DNA from: Methylophilaceae bacterium
GTDB lineage: Bacteria > Pseudomonadota > Gammaproteobacteria > Burkholderiales > Methylophilaceae
Direction of reading: 5' to 3'
DNA: 12,382 bases
Assembly (NCBI GenBank): GCA_006844635.1
Contig: SPJO01000040.1
Location: 1 to 12,382 of the forward strand
The stretch's first letter is position 1, and every line of letters starts with the position of its first letter. Made by a program: the position numbers and the translations under genes. Under the pieces are notes generated by a model, which was given only the letters and a program-made list of their open reading frames with translations, did no database searches and was not told where the DNA came from. Of the stretch, positions 7,814 through 12,382 are shown one piece after another.

Positions 7814-8602
7814 TTAGGAAAAGACCTTATTCAGTTCAGCACCAGGGTCATCCTGTCGCATAAATGCCTCACCCACTAAAAACGTATGGACGTTGTTATC
7901 GCGCATCAGCGTCACATCATCCACTGTGAAAATACCACTTTCCGTGACGACAATTTTATCTTGCTTAATTTCTACCAATAGATCTAAAGTTGTATCTAAC
8001 GTGACGTCAAATGTTCGTAAATTGCGGTTGTTGATGCCAAGCAGTGGCGTTTCCAGCTGGATAGCCTCGGCCAGCTCTTCGCCATTATGCACTTCGACCA
8101 ATACCGCCATGCCTAATTGATGTGCTAGTTTTTCTAGTGTTTGCATTTTGCTCAAGCTAAGCGCCGCAGCAATTAGCAAGATACAGTCTGCCCCCATCGC
8201 GCGCGCTTCATATACTTGATAGGTGTCGACCATAAAGTCTTTACGCAACACAGGTAGCTGACAAGCGCCTCGCGCTTGTTTTAAATACTCAGCTGAGCCT
8301 TGAAAGTATTGCGCATCGGTTAACACAGATAAACATGCGGCGCCCCCTTGCTCATAGCTTGCTGCTATTTCCGCTGGTTGAAAGTCTTCACGAATCACAC
8401 CTTTAGATGGACTAGCTTTTTTGATTTCAGCAATCACAGCAGCATCTCCTGCTGCAATTTTATTGCGAATAGCGCCAACGAAATCACGTGCTGGTGCTTG
8501 TGCTTCTGCAAGTAACTGCATTTTCTCGACACTGGTTTTTGCTTTTGACGAGGCCACCTCGATGGCTTTCGTCGCTAATATTTTATTTAGAATATCTGAC
8601 AT
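7814..8602 (-). CDS. trpC: Indole-3-glycerol phosphate synthase
   Basis: TIM-barrel enzyme (262 aa) of tryptophan synthesis that converts CdRP to indole-3-glycerol phosphate with loss of CO2 and water. Family signatures in order: IAEIKKASPSKG (57-68, with Glu59), LSVLTDAQYFQGS (91-103), LPVLRKDF (116-123, catalytic Lys121), VLVEVH (167-172, Glu170), LGINNRNL (188-195), VTESGI (219-224) and FLVGEAFMR (241-249). It is a stand-alone TrpC of usual length, not fused to TrpF. Ribosome binding before the ATG is weak; the gene starts 18 nt after the lipoprotein gene, so reinitiation or coupling may help. It is followed after 28 nt by hemB. Confidence 0.97.
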   Translation of the reverse strand: MSDILNKILATKAIEVASSKAKTSVEKMQLLAEAQAPARDFVGAIRNKIAAGDAAVIAEIKKASPSKGVIREDFQPAEIAASYEQGGAACLSVLTDAQYFQGSAEYLKQARGACQLPVLRKDFMVDTYQVYEARAMGADCILLIAAALSLSKMQTLEKLAHQLGMAVLVEVHNGEELAEAIQLETPLLGINNRNLRTFDVTLDTTLDLLVEIKQDKIVVTESGIFTVDDVTLMRDNNVHTFLVGEAFMRQDDPGAELNKVFS

Positions 8603-8620
8603 ACTTGATTGCTTTACGGT

Positions 8621-9058
8621 TTACTCGTAAACCTTTCCTTCGTGTTTAATCCACCCGCCGTCTATTTCACCATCTGGGTCATGATGGGTCCAATGCACGA
8701 TACCGCCTTTGGGGTTGTATTCATATTCGCCTTTAAAAGTGATTGTATCACCCACTTGCAAGCTGTTGATACGTGGTGCTAAATCAATATTATGTGCAAA
8801 CAACAACGTTTGCTTTTCACGCATCGACAGCTTCACTAAAAAGCGCTGGTGTTGGGAGCCATAGGTATCATCTTTCAATAGCTTAATCACTTCCCCAGTT
8901 ACTTCGACCCATACATCACTCTGTTTGTTCTTATAGGCTTCCATAATGATAAGATTATCAGCTGCAGAAACAGCTTGATGCGGTTCTATTGCGGTTTGGT
9001 CGGCTTGAGAACAAGCCAGTATCAATAGCGGTAGCAGCCATATGAAAAATCGCTTCAT
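8621..9058 (-). CDS. DUF3465-like lipoprotein inside the trp operon
   Basis: 145-aa predicted lipoprotein of unknown function. The signal peptide ends in ILAC (lipobox, Cys16), with Ser at +2, which suggests outer-membrane sorting. The rest looks like the DUF3465 family, judged from memory: VWVEVTGEVIKLLKDDTYGSQHQRF, LLFAHNIDLAPRI, LQVGDTITFKGEYEYNPKGG and IVHWTHHDPDGEIDGGWIKHEGKVYE. The alternating beta strands resemble an OB-like small barrel, and the conserved HWTHHD cluster could bind metal or ligand; both are inferences. The ribosome site AGGA overlaps the trpD stop (TAGGA), and the start is 6 nt after it, so the gene is locked into the operon between trpD and trpC. Nothing suggests a role in tryptophan synthesis, which is cytoplasmic. 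Confidence 0.9.
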   Translation of the reverse strand: MKRFFIWLLPLLILACSQADQTAIEPHQAVSAADNLIIMEAYKNKQSDVWVEVTGEVIKLLKDDTYGSQHQRFLVKLSMREKQTLLFAHNIDLAPRINSLQVGDTITFKGEYEYNPKGGIVHWTHHDPDGEIDGGWIKHEGKVYE

Positions 9059-9064
9059 TTTATC

Positions 9065-10069
9065 CTAGGCAGCGGCTAGCGCGTCAAGCTTGGCTAAAGC
9101 CAAACCAGCGTCAATCACCTCTGCCGCTTTCTCAATACCCGCTGCAAGGCTATCAACAACACCTGAAACGTAAATTGCCGCGCCTGCATTAAGCAGAACA
9201 ATCTCTCTGGCTGGGCCTGCTTTGCCATTCAGCACACCCATAATCATGGCTTTAGATTCTGTTGCATTTCGAATTTGAATGGTTTTTAGGGCATGCTCGC
9301 TGAGACCAAACTGTTTAGGGTTGACTGTGTATTCTGTTACCTTGCCATCTTTAAGCTCAGCAATATAAGTATCACCCGTGAATGAAATCTCATCCATACC
9401 ATCAGCACCATGCACAACCAATACATGTTCACTACCTAACTTTTGTAGTGCATGTGCTAGCTTCACCGTTAATGCTTGGTCGAACACACCCATGACCTGC
9501 CGACGCGCTGAGGCTGGATTCGTGAGCGGACCGAGTAGGTTAAAAATCGTACGGACACCCAACTCTTTTCTGACGGGTGCTGCATGCTTCATCGCACTAT
9601 GATGGTTTGGCGCAAACATAAAACCGATACCAATCTCATCCACGCTTTTCGCCACCTCAGCGGGAGATTTATTGACATCGACACCCAAAGTTTCTAGCAC
9701 ATCCGCGCTACCACAAGTAGACGACACGGAACGACCTCCATGCTTCGCCACTTTGGCGCCAGCTGCCGCTGCAACAAAGGCTGATACAGTAGACACGTTA
9801 AAGGTTTGAATACCATCACCACCAGTACCACAAGTATCCACTAAATGCGTCGTATCACTGATATTCACCTTGGTAGACAGTTGGCGCATGACCGATGCAG
9901 CAGCCGAGATTTCATCCACTGTTTCGCCCTTTAAGCGTAAGGCAACCAGGAGTGCAGCAATTTGTGCTGTTGTCAGCTCACCACCCATGACTTGCTGCAT
10001 TACAGCTAACATTTGGTCATGTGATAAATCTTGGTGATTCAGTAACTGATTCAACGCTTCTTTAAACAT
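9065..10069 (-). CDS. trpD: Anthranilate phosphoribosyltransferase
   Basis: Enzyme (334 aa) that joins anthranilate to PRPP, giving phosphoribosyl-anthranilate, the second step of tryptophan synthesis. Visible signatures are the PRPP-binding DTCGTGGDGIQTFNVST (78-94), KHGGRSVSSTCGSADVLE (109-126), NHHSAMKHAAPVRKELGVRTIFNLLGPLTNPA, and GADGMDEIS with the Asp-Glu pair that binds magnesium in this family. An N-terminal helical domain precedes the catalytic one. It is a separate TrpD, not fused to TrpG. Start ATG with GGAG 8 nt upstream, 14 nt after the trpG stop. Full length. Confidence 0.97.
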   Translation of the reverse strand: MFKEALNQLLNHQDLSHDQMLAVMQQVMGGELTTAQIAALLVALRLKGETVDEISAAASVMRQLSTKVNISDTTHLVDTCGTGGDGIQTFNVSTVSAFVAAAAGAKVAKHGGRSVSSTCGSADVLETLGVDVNKSPAEVAKSVDEIGIGFMFAPNHHSAMKHAAPVRKELGVRTIFNLLGPLTNPASARRQVMGVFDQALTVKLAHALQKLGSEHVLVVHGADGMDEISFTGDTYIAELKDGKVTEYTVNPKQFGLSEHALKTIQIRNATESKAMIMGVLNGKAGPAREIVLLNAGAAIYVSGVVDSLAAGIEKAAEVIDAGLALAKLDALAAA

Positions 10070-10083
10070 CTCAATAGGCTCCG

Positions 10084-10650
10084 TTAATAAGTCTTGATGA
10101 AATTTTCTAACAAGTCATGTCCATGCTCGGTCAGAATTGACTCGGGGTGAAATTGAACGCCTTCAATTGCCAAGGTTTTATGCCTAACACCCATCACTTC
10201 ATCATCCTCTGTCCATGCAGTAACTTCCAAACAGTCAGGCAGCGTTTCACGCTCAATAACCAATGAATGATAGCGCGTTGCAGTATACGGATTAGTCAGA
10301 CCTTTAAATACACCAATATCTTTATGATGAATCAATGAAGTTTTACCGTGCATCAAGGTTTTCGCCTTGATAATCTTACCGCCAAAGGCTTGGCCAATAC
10401 TCTGATGACCTAAACACACCCCTAACAATGGGATCTTGCCAGCAAACTCGTGAATCAATGGCACTGAAATGCCTGCCTCATTTGGCGTACATGGGCCTGG
10501 TGAAATCACAATGTGTTTTGGCTTTAAGTCAGCGACTTTTTGCAAATCAATTTCATCATTGCGATACACCTGCACATCTTGGCCTAACTCGCCAAAATAC
10601 TGCACTAAGTTGTAAGTAAAGGAGTCGTAATTATCAATCATTAATAACAT
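10084..10650 (-). CDS. trpG: Anthranilate synthase component II (glutamine amidotransferase)
   Basis: Class I glutamine amidotransferase (188 aa) that supplies ammonia to TrpE. The catalytic triad is visible: Cys79 in LLGVCLGHQSIGQAFGG, and His168/Glu170 in GVQFHPES. The N-terminal DNYDSFTYNLVQYFGELG and VISPGPCTPNEAG are typical of TrpG/PabA. Since the same protein type can also serve PabB, it may double as PabA in folate synthesis; that is inference. The ATG overlaps the trpE stop by one base (TAATG), with GAGGGAG upstream, so equimolar translation with trpE is likely. Confidence 0.97.
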   Translation of the reverse strand: MLLMIDNYDSFTYNLVQYFGELGQDVQVYRNDEIDLQKVADLKPKHIVISPGPCTPNEAGISVPLIHEFAGKIPLLGVCLGHQSIGQAFGGKIIKAKTLMHGKTSLIHHKDIGVFKGLTNPYTATRYHSLVIERETLPDCLEVTAWTEDDEVMGVRHKTLAIEGVQFHPESILTEHGHDLLENFIKTY

Positions 10651-12146
10651 TATTCAGCTCCCTCACATTTATTATCTAGCCCTGCTTGCACCAATTCTGC
10701 AGCACGAATAACGGCCTTGGCTTTATTCTGCGTTTCATCCCACTCACTTTGCGGCACTGAATCAGCAACGATACCGGCACCCGCCTGCACATAGAGCTTT
10801 TTATCTTTCACAACCCCTGTGCGAATCGCAATCGCCACATCCATATCGCCATTAAATCCTAAATAGCCCACGGCACCCGCATAAACGCCACGTTTGCTTG
10901 GCTCAAACTCATCAATGATTTCCATGGCACGCACTTTTGGCGCACCTGAAACAGTCCCAGCTGGAAATGTGGCTTTTAATACATCAATAGCGTCCATATT
11001 CGGCTTAAGCTTGCCTTCTACATTACTGACGATATGCATCACATGCGAATAACGCTCAATCATCATATTATCAGTGACTTTTACCGTACCAGTTTCTGCA
11101 ACACGGCCGACATCATTGCGGCCCAAGTCCATCAGTTGCACATGCTCCGCACACTCTTTAGGGTCAGCCAGCAACTCTTTTTCTAACGCTAAATCTTCTT
11201 CACGTGTTTGACCGCGTGGGCGGGTACCCGCAATTGGGCGAGAAGTGACCGTATCACCTTCTAAGCGCACTAAAATTTCAGGTGAAGCGCCCACCACATG
11301 ATGGTCACCCATATCGTAATAAAACATATAAGGTGAAGGGTTTAAGCTCCGTAGTGCCCGATATAGTGACAGCGGTGAACCCGTAAAGTCTTGCGACATG
11401 CGTTGGCTCAACACTACCTGCATGATGTCGCCTTCATAGATATAGTCTTGCGCTTTTTTCACCACGGCTTTGTAGTTACCTTCACCAAACTCTGAACTCG
11501 CTTCTGTTGGCACAGAGGCTTGTGACTCAGGAATTGTCACAGACTGCCGTAGTTGCAGCATGAGACTTTCAATACGTGCAGTGGCTTGCTCGTAGGCATC
11601 CTCTTCTTCTGGATTGGCATAGACAATAAAGTACAACTTACCGCTTAAATTATCGACCACCGCAATTTCTTCAGACACCATGAGCAACACATCAGGTGTC
11701 CCAATCACATCTGGCTTTTGTGTTTTAGCTAAGCGCTTTTCAATATAACGAATGGTCTCGTAACCAAAATAACCAGCCAGCCCACCAGTAAAACGTGGCA
11801 AGCCTTGATAAGGCGGCGTTTTGAAACGGGCTTGATATGCCTGAACGAAGTCTAGAGGGTTCGTATTTTCATGCGTTTCTAAGACTTGGTCACCTTGCAT
11901 GACTTTGATGTTGAAATCATTAGCGACAATGCGTGTTTTAGCTGGCAAGCCAATAATAGAATAACGCCCAAAGCGCTCACCACCTTGCACACTTTCTAAT
12001 AAGTATGAGAATGGCTGGTTAGCCAGTTTGAGATATAAAGATAAAGGCGTATCTAGATCGGCAAATGTTTCTTGCACCAATGGAATACGATTGAAGCCTT
12101 GTTTTGCCAAGGCATCGAATTCAGTTTTAGTAATCGTTTGAAGCAT
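10650..12146 (-). CDS. trpE: Anthranilate synthase component I
   Basis: Chorismate-using large subunit (498 aa) of anthranilate synthase, the first committed step of tryptophan synthesis. The N-terminal regulatory region has LLESVQGGERFGRYS (49-63), the tryptophan feedback-inhibition site of the family. The catalytic chorismate-binding domain shows SRPIAGTRPRG (302-312), DLGRNDVGRV (340-349), FPAGTVSGAPKVRAMEIIDE (394-413) and VQAGAGIVADSVPQSEWDE (453-471). I prefer the ATG at 12144-12146: AAGGA lies about 5 nt upstream, and MLQTITKTEFDALAKQGFNRIPL fits TrpE N-termini. An in-frame start at 12185 would add 13 residues but lies in the attenuator hairpin of the leader. The stop overlaps trpG. 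Confidence 0.97.
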   Translation of the reverse strand: MLQTITKTEFDALAKQGFNRIPLVQETFADLDTPLSLYLKLANQPFSYLLESVQGGERFGRYSIIGLPAKTRIVANDFNIKVMQGDQVLETHENTNPLDFVQAYQARFKTPPYQGLPRFTGGLAGYFGYETIRYIEKRLAKTQKPDVIGTPDVLLMVSEEIAVVDNLSGKLYFIVYANPEEEDAYEQATARIESLMLQLRQSVTIPESQASVPTEASSEFGEGNYKAVVKKAQDYIYEGDIMQVVLSQRMSQDFTGSPLSLYRALRSLNPSPYMFYYDMGDHHVVGASPEILVRLEGDTVTSRPIAGTRPRGQTREEDLALEKELLADPKECAEHVQLMDLGRNDVGRVAETGTVKVTDNMMIERYSHVMHIVSNVEGKLKPNMDAIDVLKATFPAGTVSGAPKVRAMEIIDEFEPSKRGVYAGAVGYLGFNGDMDVAIAIRTGVVKDKKLYVQAGAGIVADSVPQSEWDETQNKAKAVIRAAELVQAGLDNKCEGAE

Positions 12147-12149
12147 TGT

Positions 12150-12163
12150 TTTCCTTAAAAAGT
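12150..12163 (-). promoter_or_regulatory. trpE ribosome binding site, complementary to the leader ORF
   Basis: On the minus strand this reads ACTTTTTAAGGAAA and contains the trpE Shine-Dalgarno AAGGA. It is perfectly complementary over 14 nt to the leader transcript at 12249-12262 (TTTCCTTAAAAAGT), which lies in codons 2-7 of the leader ORF. Pairing would hide the trpE ribosome site. The match is seen in the sequence; the regulatory role is inferred. Confidence 0.6.
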
Positions 12164-12178
12164 TGTTTGCGAACATAA

Positions 12179-12227
12179 CAGGCATACGCCTGCAGGTGAA
12201 GCCTTCTGTAAAAGACTTAGCGCCACC
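12179..12227 (-). promoter_or_regulatory. Candidate trp attenuator structure (alternative hairpins)
   Basis: Following the leader ORF, the minus-strand transcript can form GGUGG (12227-12223, within the tandem Trp codons) with UCACC (12199-12195), and a compact hairpin CAGGC-GUAU-GCCUG (12192-12179). An AGGC at 12204-12201 can also compete for the GCCU arm, the kind of alternative pairing used in attenuators. The downstream U-rich run UUAUGUU is short and weak, so termination strength is uncertain. Confidence 0.5.
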
Positions 12228-12267
12228 ATCGCCAACTTATATTTCGATACTTTTTAAGGAAACTCAC
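12217..12267 (-). CDS. trpL: trp operon leader peptide (16 aa, WRWW)
   Basis: Short ORF with a GTG start encoding MSFLKKYRNISWRWWR and a TAA stop. Trp is at positions 12, 14 and 15, a density not expected by chance. The ribosome site AGAAGG is 7 nt upstream of the GTG and begins right after the rpe stop. The ORF lies directly before trpE, with hairpin-forming sequence after it, which is the layout of Trp-sensing leader peptides. Ribosomes should stall on the Trp codons when charged tRNA-Trp is scarce. Codons 2-7 are complementary to the trpE ribosome site. The peptide itself probably has no stable function. It is too short for ordinary gene callers. Confidence 0.85.
   Translation of the reverse strand: MSFLKKYRNISWRWWR
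12249..12262 (-). repeat. Inverted-repeat arm inside trpL, complementary to trpE ribosome site
   Basis: Minus-strand TTTCCTTAAAAAGT (codons 2-7 of the leader) is the exact reverse complement of the trpE ribosome-site segment at 12150-12163; 86 nt lie between the arms. The flanking bases do not pair, so the repeat is exactly 14 bp. Confidence 0.9.
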
Positions 12268-12279
12268 TGCAATACCTTC

Positions 12280-12382
12280 TTACTTAACTGTTGCTAATGC
12301 GTCACGCATTTTACCAACAACGGTATCGTATCGGTTTGCATCTGCATCATTTGGTTTACCAAAAATTGCGCTACCGGCAACA
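12280..12382 (-). CDS. rpe: Ribulose-phosphate 3-epimerase, C-terminal end only (cut by window edge)
   Basis: The last 33 residues of a TIM-barrel epimerase that interconverts ribulose 5-phosphate and xylulose 5-phosphate (pentose phosphate or Calvin-cycle reactions). The visible VAGSAIFGK is the phosphate-binding C-terminal signature of Rpe, and the end KMRDALATVK is the usual terminal helix. The identification rests on this short tail. The segment between the signature and the last helix (PNDADANRYDTVVG) is a few residues longer than in the common Rpe form. The gene ends 12 nt before the GTG of the trp leader ORF, so rpe transcripts may read into the trp operon. Confidence 0.8.
   Translation of the reverse strand, partial: VAGSAIFGKPNDADANRYDTVVGKMRDALATVK

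Overview
This is a chromosomal stretch of a Gram-negative proteobacterium. A PilMNOPQ type IV pilus cluster divergent from a class A PBP, an outer-membrane secretin, two lipoproteins and an Asp-rich, cysteine-free HemB fit a beta- or gammaproteobacterium. Base composition looks moderate (mid-40s % GC by eye) with AT-rich intergenic DNA. I cannot fix the genus from the sequence. There are no mobile elements, CRISPR arrays, rRNAs or tRNAs; this is core chromosome.

Region 1 (1-3164, minus strand): pilM-pilN-pilO-pilP-pilQ, the inner-membrane alignment complex and secretin of the type IV pilus. The genes abut or overlap by a base, and pilQ runs off the left edge. pilM starts with TTG. Region 2 (3165-3426) is an AT-rich divergent promoter region with a plausible sigma-70 promoter in each direction. 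Region 3 (3427-6749, plus strand): ponA/mrcA (bifunctional PBP1A with a long proline/acid-rich tail), followed 11 nt later by a conserved hypothetical gene. A hairpin at 6762-6790 separates this unit from the convergent hemB.

Region 4 (6790-12382, minus strand; transcription right to left): rpe (3' end only) - trpL - trpE - trpG - trpD - a DUF3465-like lipoprotein gene - trpC - hemB. The enzymes carry chorismate to anthranilate (TrpE/TrpG), then to PRA (TrpD), then CdRP to indole-3-glycerol phosphate (TrpC). TrpF, TrpA and TrpB are not in the window. The close spacing suggests that the lipoprotein gene and the tetrapyrrole gene hemB are transcribed with the trp genes.

The most interesting part is the 133-nt rpe-trpE gap. 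It holds an unlisted 16-codon leader ORF, MSFLKKYRNISWRWWR, with three Trp codons (a trpL), then hairpin-forming sequence. Codons 2-7 of this leader are perfectly complementary over 14 nt to the trpE Shine-Dalgarno region. This suggests a Trp-sensing leader that may control trpE translation by sequestering its ribosome binding site, as well as or instead of classical transcription attenuation. The leader also implies that the true trpE start is at 12146, not the longer in-frame start at 12185.
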